Source: Helicobacteraceae bacterium (GTDB lineage Bacteria; Campylobacterota; Campylobacteria; Campylobacterales; SZUA-545). Taken from it: a stretch of DNA of 39,582 nt. Numbering within the stretch: the first letter of the stretch is position 1; each line of letters begins with the position of its first letter. Made by a program: the position numbers and the translations under genes. The notes under the pieces were generated by a model. The model was given only the letters and a program-made list of their open reading frames with translations, ran no database searches and was not told where the DNA came from. The DNA is taken from the NCBI GenBank assembly GCA_031288475.1, contig JAITRJ010000030.1:1-39582 (forward strand), read 5' to 3'. Positions 25,508 to 33,408 of the stretch are shown one piece after another.

Positions 25508-26797
25508 ATCAAAGATATTGTTCCTTTGTGCGTCATTCTGTCCCTTCGTTTTTTCGGACTCTTTTTGGTGATGCCCATTCTGGCGGCGGCGGCGCTGAAG
25601 CTAGAAGGCGCGACGCCCTTTCTGGCAGGACTTGCCGTAGGCAGTTACGCGCTGATGCAGATGATATTTCAGTACCCTTTTGGAATGCTCAGCGACCGCT
25701 TCGGGCGAAAACGGATGATCGCAGCCGGAATGATCATTTTCGCCGCTGGATCGATCATCTGCGCCCAAAGTACGGATATATGGTTTCTGATAATCGGGCG
25801 TTTTGTGCAGGGAATGGGGGTGGTAACCTCCGTGATCACGGCGGGCATCAGCGATCTTACAAGCGAGGATCAGCGATCGAAGGCGATGGCGTTTATGGGC
25901 GTGTCGATTGCCTGTAGTTTCACCGCCGCGATCCCACTCTCGCCGGTGATCGGTGGCGCGTTTGGCGTGGAATCCCTGTTTTGGATCAGCGCCTGTCTGG
26001 TGATCCCCACCATCTTTCTGCTAATCTTCGCTGTTAAAACACCGCCAAAAATCCATCCGCTGGAACCAATCGTCGGCTCAAAGCTAAAGCGCGTCTTTGC
26101 CGATTCAGACCTTATGCGGCTTAACTGCGCAATGTTCCTGCACAGTTTTGTGATGACTTCAAGCTTTGTGATGATCCCGCTTGCCTTAACGCGTGAGCTT
26201 GGATACGAAATCGGCTGTATGTGGAGGATCTACCTGCCCGCGCTCGCCTGCGGAGTCCTTGCTATGGGACTGGGTACGGCAATCGGCGAAAAGAAAAATG
26301 CCGTGAAAAAGGTGATGCTCTTCGGCATCACGGCGCTGATATGTGCGTATGCCGGGCTGCTGCTTAGCGGCATTCTTCTTATCCCGTGGGTGATGCTGAT
26401 CTTCGCGGGGCTTAACTCCTTGGAACCGCTTATGCAGTCAAGTGCCTCCAAACTCGCCCGCAGCGACGTGAGAGGCGCGGCGCTGGGGCTGTTTAACGCC
26501 TTTCAATTCTGCGGCGTTTTCGCGGGCGGCGTCGGCGCTGGAGTCGCCTACGATCGTATGGGCGCGGCGGGGATTGCCGCTGTCCTGCTTGTCGTATCGT
26601 CAATCTGGTTTATAATTACACTTCGGCTGAAAAATCCGGTCAAAACCGTAACGATACGAGTGGAATTTGATACCGCGCGGACGCAGAAGGAGATTGAGGA
26701 GATAAATGGCGTGATCGAGGCGTACAGAAGCGAAAAGCTCTATATTCGCTACGATCCGGCGGTCATAGACGGAGATACATTAAGAGGCAGGTTGTAA
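25508..26797 (+). CDS. MFS transporter of the YajR type with C-terminal YAM-like domain
   Basis: This is a twelve-helix major facilitator protein. The N-terminal part reads LRFFGLFLVMPILAAAALKL, with the loop motif GMLSDRFGRKRMI between helices 2 and 3. The closing domain TIRVEFDTARTQKEIEEI to the end resembles the small C-terminal YAM domain of E. coli YajR. I recall strong similarity to YajR across the whole length, but the substrate is unknown. The start is uncertain. AGGAG (25498-25502) is followed five bases later by ATC at 25508, reading IKDIVPLCVILSLRFFG, which fits homologues. The first standard start codon is TTG at 25526, which is too far from the ribosome-binding site. It is divergent from the solute-binding gene and is followed by gatC. 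Confidence 0.85.
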   Translation: MKDIVPLCVILSLRFFGLFLVMPILAAAALKLEGATPFLAGLAVGSYALMQMIFQYPFGMLSDRFGRKRMIAAGMIIFAAGSIICAQSTDIWFLIIGRFVQGMGVVTSVITAGISDLTSEDQRSKAMAFMGVSIACSFTAAIPLSPVIGGAFGVESLFWISACLVIPTIFLLIFAVKTPPKIHPLEPIVGSKLKRVFADSDLMRLNCAMFLHSFVMTSSFVMIPLALTRELGYEIGCMWRIYLPALACGVLAMGLGTAIGEKKNAVKKVMLFGITALICAYAGLLLSGILLIPWVMLIFAGLNSLEPLMQSSASKLARSDVRGAALGLFNAFQFCGVFAGGVGAGVAYDRMGAAGIAAVLLVVSSIWFIITLRLKNPVKTVTIRVEFDTARTQKEIEEINGVIEAYRSEKLYIRYDPAVIDGDTLRGRL

Positions 26798-26823
26798 AAT
26801 CTGTCTGTTGTTAAGGAGGATAT

Positions 26824-27117
26824 GTGCGGATTGACGATAAGCTTTTAAACCATCTGGAGACGCTTTCGATGCTCAAAATAGCGCATGAAAAGCGCGAGGA
26901 GATGAAGCGCGACCTGACCGAGATCCTGGGTTTTGTGGAGAAGCTCAACGAACTTGATACCGATCATCACATAGACGCGATCTCTTCTCTATCGGACGAA
27001 CCCGTCAGATTGCGGGAAGACACGGTGCGGGAGGATACGCGGATAATCACGGAAATACTGGGGCGCGCTCCAAAGCGCAGCGAAGATTGCTTTATCGTAC
27101 CAAGGGTCGTAAACTAA
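26824..27117 (+). CDS. gatC: Asp-tRNA(Asn)/Glu-tRNA(Gln) amidotransferase subunit GatC
   Basis: GatC is the small subunit that stabilises the GatA-GatB amidotransferase, needed where Gln-tRNA or Asn-tRNA is made indirectly. The 97-residue protein has the family pattern MRIDDKLLNHLETLSMLKIA, EILGFVEKLNELDTDH and the ending EDCFIVPRVV. It starts with GTG at 26824, with AAGGAGG seven bases upstream. gatA and gatB are not in the window, as is common in Campylobacterota. It lies 26 bases after the MFS gene and 29 bases before pilT. Confidence 0.93.
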   Translation: MRIDDKLLNHLETLSMLKIAHEKREEMKRDLTEILGFVEKLNELDTDHHIDAISSLSDEPVRLREDTVREDTRIITEILGRAPKRSEDCFIVPRVVN

Positions 27118-27146
27118 AACACCAAATCCCAAATCAAGGATATACA

Positions 27147-28241
27147 ATGGACTTTACTCTTGAACAGCTGCTCAACACCATAGCGGCGCACAATGCCAGC
27201 GACCTGCATCTTATAGCCGGCAGCGAACCGCAGATTCGTATCTACGGCAAGCTGAAGCCTCTCGACCTGCCTAGAATGGATAAGAACGATATTCAGACGC
27301 TCTGCTATTCGGTGATCACCGAGTCGCAGAAGAAGAGGCTTGAGGAAACGAAAGAGCTTGACTTTGCTCTGGATATACCGAAAGTAGGACGCTACAGAAC
27401 GAACTACTACTATCAGCGGCACGGGCTGGCGGCTGCGTTTCGCATAATCCCGACGGAGATTCCGACGATGGAATCGCTTGGACTGCCAAAGGTGCTGCAC
27501 GAGGTGATCCGCCGCCAACGTGGTTTGATACTGGTGACCGGACCGACCGGAAGCGGTAAAACCACCACGATGGCGGCGATAATCGACGAAATTAACCGCA
27601 CGGAAAACGGGCATATCGTAACAATTGAGGATCCGGTGGAGTTTATCCACGAGCACCGGGGGTGTTTGATGTCGCACCGGAGTCTGGGCGAAGACACCAA
27701 GAGCTTTGCGTCGGCGCTGAAGCACTCAATGCGCCAGGACCCAGATGTCATATTTGTGGGCGAAATGCGCGATGTTGAGACTATCAGAACCGCTATGACA
27801 GCGGCGGAAACGGGACACCTCGTCTTCGGCACCCTGCACACTAACAGCGCACCGCAAACGATCAGTCGTATTGTAAACGTCTTTCCGACCGACGAACAGG
27901 AACTTGTGAGGACACAGCTCTCTATGGGTCTTTTGTGCGGCGTTTCGCAGTGTCTGATACCAAGGGCAAACGGCGACGGGCGAAAGGCTATCTTTGAGAT
28001 CTTGATCAACACCCCCGCCGTGGCTAACCTGATCCGCGACAATAAATTGCACCAGATAATGGCGACTATGCAGCTTGGACAGGGACAAACCCATATGCAG
28101 ACGCAGACGCAGGAGATACTTAAAGCAGTGCGGGATCGGGAGATTGCCGGCGAAGAGGCGCTCAAATACTCCTCCAGCATTGAGGAACTGAAAAAGGCGC
28201 TAGGCGTCGGTGCGGAGCAGGAGCAGCAGTTAAAAAGGTAG
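27147..28241 (+). CDS. pilT: Type IV pilus retraction ATPase PilT
   Basis: PilT depolymerises type IV pili and so drives twitching, adhesion or DNA uptake. The 364-residue protein has an N-terminal PAS-like domain (NTIAAHNASDLHLIAGSEPQ). Walker A is [13 protein letters not shown] (about 131-143), the Asp box runs IEDPVEFIHEH (160-170), Walker B is in RQDPDVIFVGEMRD (196-209) and the His box is GHLVFGTLHTNSA. The C-terminal AVANLIRDNKLHQI matches the retraction-specific AIRNLIRE region. The start at 27147 is chosen for AAGGA seven bases upstream. The gene ends 8 bases from the accC stop in opposite orientation. No pilus structural genes are nearby. Confidence 0.93.
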   Translation: MDFTLEQLLNTIAAHNASDLHLIAGSEPQIRIYGKLKPLDLPRMDKNDIQTLCYSVITESQKKRLEETKELDFALDIPKVGRYRTNYYYQRHGLAAAFRIIPTEIPTMESLGLPKVLHEVIRRQRGLILVTGPTGSGKTTTMAAIIDEINRTENGHIVTIEDPVEFIHEHRGCLMSHRSLGEDTKSFASALKHSMRQDPDVIFVGEMRDVETIRTAMTAAETGHLVFGTLHTNSAPQTISRIVNVFPTDEQELVRTQLSMGLLCGVSQCLIPRANGDGRKAIFEILINTPAVANLIRDNKLHQIMATMQLGQGQTHMQTQTQEILKAVRDREIAGEEALKYSSSIEELKKALGVGAEQEQQLKR

Positions 28242-28262
28242 CTTGACGGCTACTTCTGCTCC
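28220..28262. terminator. Inverted repeat between the convergent pilT and accC stops
   Basis: GTAGC (28238-28242) and GCTAC (28249-28253) flank a 6-base loop and cover both stop codons. An outer pair, GGAGCAG (28220-28226) and CTGCTCC (28256-28262), extends the structure with a bulge. It may act as a two-way terminator. No strong T run is present. Confidence 0.4.
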
Positions 28263-29596
28263 AGATACCTCTCCAGATATTTGGTGTCGAATCTATTGGC
28301 GGCGAAATCGGGATTTTTCATCATACTGCGGTGAAACTCAATGGTAGATTTGACGCCGCCGATATTAAACTCGCTTAATGCCTGCGTCATCTTGGCAATC
28401 GCCTTCTCACGCGTCGGAGCGTATACAATAAGTTTGGCAATCAGCGAATCATAGTAGCTAGGCACGATATAGCCCTCGCAACAGTGACTCTCCAGCCGTA
28501 CGTCGCGTCCCGCTGGAGCGATCCAGCGCTTGATCTTACCTGGACTTGGCAGAAAACGTACGGGGTCTTCGGCGGTGATGCGGCACTCAATCGCGTGCCC
28601 GCTGAGCGTTATCTCCTCTTGTTTTGGCAGCCTTTCCCCTTCGGCGACTTTTACCATCATCTCGACAATATCCAAAGAGGAGATCATCTCGCTTACGGGA
28701 TGTTCCACCTGTAATCTCGTATTCATTTCCATAAAGTAAAAGTTCTGATCGCTGTCCACCAGAAATTCCAGCGTTCCCGCTCCTTCGTATTTGAGCGCTG
28801 TCACCGCCGCCACCGCCATCTCCAGCAGTTTTTGGCGCGTCTCCGGTTTCAGATACGCGGCGGGCGCTTCCTCAATCACCTTCTGATGCCGCCGCTGCAT
28901 AGAACAATCGCGCTCTCCAACGTGAATCGCGCCGCCGTATTTGTCGCCTATAACCTGTACCTCAATATGACGTGGCTCTTTTATAAACTTCTCCATATAA
29001 ATGCTGCCGCTGCCAAAGGCGCTTTCCGCCTCCAACTTGGCGGCTAAAAAGGCGTTTTCTATGTAGCTTTCGTCTTCCACTACCCGCATTCCGCGCCCGC
29101 CGCCGCCCGCCGCAGCTTTCAGAATAACTGGATAGCCGATTGATTTTGCTTTCTTTTTGGCATCGTTCGCGTTGGCAATTGTCCCTTCCACGCCGGGAAC
29201 TGTCGGTATTCCCGCCTTTTGCATCACCTCTTTGGCTTTTGCTTTATCCGCCATCATCGTCATCACGTCGGGGCTTGGTCCTAAAAAGGCGATCTTGTGG
29301 CGCGCACACGCCTCAACAAAGTTTTCGTTTTCGCTTAAAAATCCGTAGCCCGGAAATATGGCGTCGCTGTCGGTCACCTCGGCTGCCGTGATGATCGCTG
29401 GTATATTCAGATAGCTTTCGGAAGGTCTCGGTCCGCCGATACAGATTGCAACGTCGGCAAGCTCAAGGTAGAGCGCGTCCCGATCGGCGGTGGAGCAAAC
29501 ACAGACTACCTCTTTCCCCATCTCCTTGAACGTTCGCAGGGCGCGAAGAGCAATCTCGCCTCTGTTGGCAATGAGAATACGTTTGATCTCACCCAT
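28250..29596 (-). CDS. accC: Acetyl-CoA carboxylase biotin carboxylase subunit AccC
   Basis: AccC carboxylates the biotin on AccB with bicarbonate and ATP, the first half-reaction of malonyl-CoA synthesis. The 448-residue protein starts with the Rossmann-like domain IKRILIANRGEIALRALRTF. It has the glycine-rich ATP lid AAAGGGGRGMRVVEDESY, the catalytic region ERDCSMQRRHQKVIEEAPA and FMEMNTRLQVEHPVSEMIS, and ends with the usual biotin carboxylase C-terminal domain. It lies two bases after accB, forming the accBC pair. Confidence 0.96.
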   Translation of the reverse strand: MGEIKRILIANRGEIALRALRTFKEMGKEVVCVCSTADRDALYLELADVAICIGGPRPSESYLNIPAIITAAEVTDSDAIFPGYGFLSENENFVEACARHKIAFLGPSPDVMTMMADKAKAKEVMQKAGIPTVPGVEGTIANANDAKKKAKSIGYPVILKAAAGGGGRGMRVVEDESYIENAFLAAKLEAESAFGSGSIYMEKFIKEPRHIEVQVIGDKYGGAIHVGERDCSMQRRHQKVIEEAPAAYLKPETRQKLLEMAVAAVTALKYEGAGTLEFLVDSDQNFYFMEMNTRLQVEHPVSEMISSLDIVEMMVKVAEGERLPKQEEITLSGHAIECRITAEDPVRFLPSPGKIKRWIAPAGRDVRLESHCCEGYIVPSYYDSLIAKLIVYAPTREKAIAKMTQALSEFNIGGVKSTIEFHRSMMKNPDFAANRFDTKYLERYLEQK

Positions 29597-29598
29597 AG

Positions 29599-30036
29599 CT
29601 ACCCTCGTTTTACGCGAAAGAGCGGCGTGTCATATTCAACGACCTGTCCGTCTTCGACAAGTATCTCCAAAATTGTGCAGTTAAACTCCGCCTCAACCTC
29701 GTTGAATATCTTCATCGCTTCCAAAATGCAGATGGGCCTGCCCTTGGCCATATTGTCGCCCACCTGCGCAAACGGCGGGGAATCTGGCGAGGGCGATCGG
29801 TAAAATGTGCCGACCATAGGGGAGGCGATTACCTCGTCGCCATTCGATTCAGACGCCTCCGCCAGAACACGGCTCGGCGGCGTCACCTGCGGAACTGCGC
29901 TTTCTGCGGCAGGAAACACGGCGTTCTGAGCCATTCGCTCAAGGCTGACGGAAAAACCATCTTTCTTGACACTGATCCTGTTAAGCGTAGAGCGGTCTAA
30001 AAATTCGGCTAGAGATTTTATTTCATCAAGCGTCAT
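29599..30036 (-). CDS. accB: Biotin carboxyl carrier protein AccB
   Basis: AccB carries the biotin of acetyl-CoA carboxylase. In 145 residues it has an N-terminal helical part (LDEIKSLAEFLDRSTLNRIS), a Pro/Ala/Ser-rich linker (about 40-70) and the C-terminal biotinyl domain. The target lysine is Lys109 in LEAMKIFNEVEAEF; the family usually has EAMKM or EAMKL, so the Ile after Lys is a small variation. The upstream gap of 65 bases to the divergent dcd holds both promoters. Confidence 0.95.
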   Translation of the reverse strand: MTLDEIKSLAEFLDRSTLNRISVKKDGFSVSLERMAQNAVFPAAESAVPQVTPPSRVLAEASESNGDEVIASPMVGTFYRSPSPDSPPFAQVGDNMAKGRPICILEAMKIFNEVEAEFNCTILEILVEDGQVVEYDTPLFRVKRG

Positions 30037-30101
30037 AGAGTTCCTCGCTAATCATTGTTTCGACATAATACCACAGCGCCCAATAAAAAGGAGATATTGA
30101 G

Positions 30102-30665
30102 TTGGGGATTAAGGCGGATTCGTGGATCAGAGAAAAGGCGCTTAACGAAAATATGATCGTCCCCTTTGTCGATAAACTTGCCGGCGAAGGGATAGTAAGC
30201 TACGGGTTGTCAAGCTACGGTTATGATATTCGCGTAAGCAATGAGTTCAAGATATTCACCAATATTAACGCCACTGTAGTGGATCCAAAAAACTTCGACA
30301 GCGCCAACGTGGTGGATTTTATCGGCGACGTGTGTATCGTACCACCAAACTCGTTCGCTCTGGCGCGGACGGTGGAGTACTTCAAAATGCCATGCGATGT
30401 GCTGGCGATCTGTCTGGGCAAAAGCACCTACGCGCGTTGCGGAATTATCGTTAATGTTACGCCTTTTGAGCCGGAATTTGAGGGGCACATCACGATCGAA
30501 ATCTCCAACACCACGCCGCTGCCAGCGAAAATATACGCAAACGAAGGCATAGCGCAGGTGATCTTTCTGAAAGGAGACGAGCAGTGCCTCACCACATACA
30601 AGGATCGAAAAGGTAAATATCAGGCGCAGACGGGAATCACGCTGCCGCGCATATTAAAAGTCTAA
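30102..30665 (+). CDS. dcd: dCTP deaminase Dcd
   Basis: Dcd converts dCTP to dUTP, the main route to dUMP for thymidylate synthesis. The 187-residue trimeric enzyme has the substrate loop [20 protein letters not shown] with the catalytic Glu in [20 protein letters not shown], and [11 protein letters not shown]. Translation starts with TTG at 30102, nine bases after AAGGAGA; the codons before it are not coding-like. It faces away from accBC, the arrangement I recall from Campylobacter jejuni, and is followed by a tRNA gene. Confidence 0.94.
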   Translation: MGIKADSWIREKALNENMIVPFVDKLAGEGIVSYGLSSYGYDIRVSNEFKIFTNINATVVDPKNFDSANVVDFIGDVCIVPPNSFALARTVEYFKMPCDVLAICLGKSTYARCGIIVNVTPFEPEFEGHITIEISNTTPLPAKIYANEGIAQVIFLKGDEQCLTTYKDRKGKYQAQTGITLPRILKV

Positions 30666-30674
30666 AGGTATCTC

Positions 30675-30683
30675 TGCTACAAT
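30675..30683 (+). promoter_or_regulatory. Extended -10 promoter of the tRNA-Arg gene
   Basis: TGCTACAAT lies 14 bases before the first base of the tRNA and ten bases after the dcd stop. This is the same nonamer as at htrA and tetR. A start near 30690 gives a 5' leader of about seven bases, typical of a tRNA gene. Confidence 0.55.
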
Positions 30684-30696
30684 TCGCCCCTCAAAA

Positions 30697-30772
30697 GCGT
30701 CCATAGCTCAACGGATAGAGCATCGGTTTGCGGTGCCGAAGGTTGCAGGTTCGAGTCCTGCTGGGCGCGCCA
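30697..30772 (+). tRNA. tRNA-Arg, anticodon GCG
   Basis: This is a complete 76-base cloverleaf with encoded CCA. The acceptor stem GCGTCCA pairs with TGGGCGC (one T-G pair). The D stem is GCTC/GAGC and the anticodon stem TCGGT/GCCGA with loop TTGCGGT. The T stem is GCAGG/CCTGC with loop TTCGAGT. The loop gives anticodon GCG, which reads CGC and CGU. Most bacteria use ACG edited to ICG for this box, so this tRNA is a notable choice. The gene ends one base before the stop codon of the membrane protein on the other strand. Confidence 0.93.
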
Positions 30773-30773
30773 T

Positions 30774-31616
30774 CTATTTAGGCAGAAATCCCGTAAACAG
30801 CTTGACCAGCACCCACAGCGAAACCAGCGGAAAGATGAGCGACTGGAACACGAAGAGCGTAAAGAGCGTCATAAGTGATTTGAGCAGACTCTCAACGCGC
30901 TTTTTAAACATATCCAGATATTTTGAAACCACATCCGTGCCGGTAAGCGTCTTGATCGATCCCCAGAAACCCCCGTCGCTGACGCCGGGCATTACGCGAT
31001 CACCCATTATGTTTTTTTCCTCAATGATCATCTCTTGCGCCTCCTGAAGCTGCCGCTGCAAAAACATCTTGCCTGCAACGTCCGCGCCATACGCCATCAG
31101 CGGGACGATCAGCCTCAAAGCGAGGGCGAAGACGATCAGCCGCGCGCCCCACACGCAGCATATATCCTTCCCCATCCGCAACCATAACCCCGCAAGGAGC
31201 AGAACGCAGCCAATCGACATAAAAACGGCGATGCCCAGCGTCGAGCATATTTCCATCATAAACCGCTGCGCTCCTAAAGAGGCAATCGCAATCAAAAGTA
31301 CGTCGGAAAGCTGCTCGATCAGATCCTCCGCGGGATTTAGCGCCTCGCCCAGCGAAAGCGTTACAAATGGCGGGTGAACCTGCGTGCCCTTGATAACGGA
31401 GATCACGGCATGAATGCCACGCACTGTGCCATAAACGATTGCTGTCTGCGTGAGTGTATCTTCCAGATACGTCTTCGCACGGTTGTCAATGGGTGCAAAC
31501 AGTAAATCGTAGCTTTTGTCACGCCCAAAGAGCGAAAACATCAGGACGCACACAAGCAGTACCGAAAGCACAAATCTGAGCGCCAGACCAGAAACGGCGC
31601 CAGTTTCAACGTTCAT
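30774..31616 (-). CDS. Membrane protein of unknown function downstream of dxs
   Basis: This is a 280-residue integral membrane protein that I do not recognise. Hydrophobic segments lie at about 12-30 (LRFVLSVLLVCVLMFSLF), 128-146 (GIAVFMSIGCVLLLAGLWL), 152-172 (WGARLIVFALALRLIVPLMA) and 253-275 (TLFVFQSLIFPLVSLWVLV), with a weaker one at about 103-115. Between the first two is a periplasm-sized domain with TYLEDTLTQTAIVYGT. Between the third and fourth is a charged, helical stretch with QRQLQEAQEMIIEEKN. There is no signal for an enzyme or transporter family. Its ATG overlaps the end of dxs by 11 bases, so it is probably translated with dxs. In Campylobacter jejuni I recall perR at this place instead. 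The stop TAG is one base from the tRNA end. Confidence 0.75.
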   Translation of the reverse strand: MNVETGAVSGLALRFVLSVLLVCVLMFSLFGRDKSYDLLFAPIDNRAKTYLEDTLTQTAIVYGTVRGIHAVISVIKGTQVHPPFVTLSLGEALNPAEDLIEQLSDVLLIAIASLGAQRFMMEICSTLGIAVFMSIGCVLLLAGLWLRMGKDICCVWGARLIVFALALRLIVPLMAYGADVAGKMFLQRQLQEAQEMIIEEKNIMGDRVMPGVSDGGFWGSIKTLTGTDVVSKYLDMFKKRVESLLKSLMTLFTLFVFQSLIFPLVSLWVLVKLFTGFLPK

Positions 31617-33408
31617 CGATCAGCCTTTTTGCGATTTGTTCCACTCCAAGCCCCAGACTTATCTCGATCTCATGCGGTTCTCCCTGCCGCAAAAAAAGAT
31701 CGGGAAGTTCAAAGCTCGTAATTGTAACCTCTTTACAGCCCAGCGTACAGAGCGTCTCCATCAGAGCGCCGGAGACGCCGCCAACCTTTGACGAATCACT
31801 GAATACCGCAAAATGTTTGTACCGAACAGCGGCGGCGGCAATCGTTTCCCAATCGATCGGTTTTACGAATCGTAAATCCAGAACGCCAGCTTCTACGCCA
31901 CCGCAATGTAAAATCTCCCAAACGGCAAGCGCCTTCGCCGCGCCGTTGCCGTAACCGATCAGCAACAAATCGCTGCCATCTCTGAGCCACTCCGCCCTGC
32001 CAAGCGCAAACGGCTTAAAAGGCGCAATTTCGTGCGGGTAGAACGCGCCGCGCGGGTATCTAAAAGCGCAAGGTCGGCTCAGATTCGCCGCAAAGCGCAC
32101 CGCGTCTCTTAACGATTCTTCATCCCTGGGGGCAAAGAGAACCATATTGGGAATCAACCGCAGATAGGAGACGTCAAAAACCCCCTGATGCGTCTCACCG
32201 TCGCCTCCCACCAATCCGGCGCGATCGATCGCAAAAATTACCGGTAATTCACCAATCGCCGCGTCGTGTATGATCTGATCGAATCCGCGCTGTAAAAAGG
32301 TGGAATAGATGGTGCAAAACGGCTTCATTCCCTCTTTAGCGAGCGCGGCACAGCTTGTTACGGCGTGTTGTTCGGCGATCGCCACGTCCCAGAAGCGATC
32401 CGGAAATCTCTCAATGAGCCGGTCAAGCCCTGTTCCGCTCGGCATAGCGGCGGTAACACCCACCACCGTTTTGTCTCTTTCCGCCAGCTTTAAAAGCTCA
32501 TCGGCGTATATGGCGGTAGCCGTTTTCTTTGAAGCGTTCGCAAGTGGCTTTCCGCTCTCAAGATCGAAGGGTCCCACACCATGCCAATGCTCCATCGCCC
32601 CCTCCGCCATCTCGTAGCCTTTACCCTTGATCGTCTGAGCGTGAACGACAACAGGCTTTCTCATCTCTTTTGCCCGCCGCAGCGTTGCGATCATATCGTT
32701 TACGCTGTGCCCGTCAACCGGACCAATATAATCAAGTCCCATTTCTTCAAACAGCATGCCGGGCGTGATCAGCCGCACGCTCTCTTCAAACCGTTTGGCA
32801 AGGTAGCGGAAGGTCTCGCTTGATCCAAGCAGATTGTCCAGCATAGCTTTGATCTTCTGTAAAAAAGGAGAGGCGATGATATGCGAAAGATAGTAGCTTA
32901 TCGCCCCGATCGGCTTTGCGATTGACATTTCGTTGTCGTTTATGATAATCACGATCGGATATTTGCGATCTCCCAACTCATTCATCGCCTCATATACCAT
33001 TCCCGCGCTCATAGCGCCGTCGCCTATCAGCACGACTGGCGTTCGGCTCTCGCCTTTGAGCGCGATCGCCTTCGCCGCTCCGACCGCGACGCTGATACTT
33101 GTTGAACTGTGTCCGGCGACAAAATAGTCCGTCTCACTCTCGGAAGGTCTGGTAAAACCGCTGATCCCGCCCATCCTGCGCAGTCCATCGAAACTTTCCC
33201 AGCGTCCTGTTAAAAGCTTGTGCGCGTACGCCTGATGAGAGACATCAAAGATAAACGGATCGCTCTTTGGATCAAACACCGCGTGCATCGCCACGATCAG
33301 TTCCACAGCCCCCAGCGAGCTTGAAAGATGACCGCCATTTCTGCTCACAACCTCTAAAATTCTCTTTCGTATATCCTCGCATATTTTGTCGTATTCGCTT
33401 ATTGACAC
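31606..33408 (-). CDS. dxs: 1-deoxy-D-xylulose-5-phosphate synthase Dxs
   Basis: Dxs is the thiamine-diphosphate enzyme that joins pyruvate and glyceraldehyde 3-phosphate, the first step of the MEP isoprenoid pathway. The 600-residue protein shows RNGGHLSSSLGAVELIVAMH, the His of FDVSHQAYAHKLLTGR, the TPP motif GDGAMSAGMVYEAMNE...INDNEMSIAKPIG, and the transketolase middle domain with VAIAEQHAVTSCAALAKEGM. Translation starts with GTG at 33408, immediately after the fliH stop, which is in the same frame and so fixes the start. This makes the N-terminus about 15 residues shorter than the Campylobacter protein as I remember it. Confidence 0.95.
   Translation of the reverse strand: MSISEYDKICEDIRKRILEVVSRNGGHLSSSLGAVELIVAMHAVFDPKSDPFIFDVSHQAYAHKLLTGRWESFDGLRRMGGISGFTRPSESETDYFVAGHSSTSISVAVGAAKAIALKGESRTPVVLIGDGAMSAGMVYEAMNELGDRKYPIVIIINDNEMSIAKPIGAISYYLSHIIASPFLQKIKAMLDNLLGSSETFRYLAKRFEESVRLITPGMLFEEMGLDYIGPVDGHSVNDMIATLRRAKEMRKPVVVHAQTIKGKGYEMAEGAMEHWHGVGPFDLESGKPLANASKKTATAIYADELLKLAERDKTVVGVTAAMPSGTGLDRLIERFPDRFWDVAIAEQHAVTSCAALAKEGMKPFCTIYSTFLQRGFDQIIHDAAIGELPVIFAIDRAGLVGGDGETHQGVFDVSYLRLIPNMVLFAPRDEESLRDAVRFAANLSRPCAFRYPRGAFYPHEIAPFKPFALGRAEWLRDGSDLLLIGYGNGAAKALAVWEILHCGGVEAGVLDLRFVKPIDWETIAAAAVRYKHFAVFSDSSKVGGVSGALMETLCTLGCKEVTITSFELPDLFLRQGEPHEIEISLGLGVEQIAKRLIDER

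Noticed and set aside
27413-28180. A 255-codon minus-strand frame opposite pilT
   Set aside because: pilT is unmistakable on the plus strand; the opposite frame is Ser/Ile/Arg-rich with no family.
30697-30772. tRNA-Arg as a phage or island attachment site
   Set aside because: No integrase and no repeat of the tRNA 3' end is seen nearby, and the next gene starts within two bases as part of a conserved operon.
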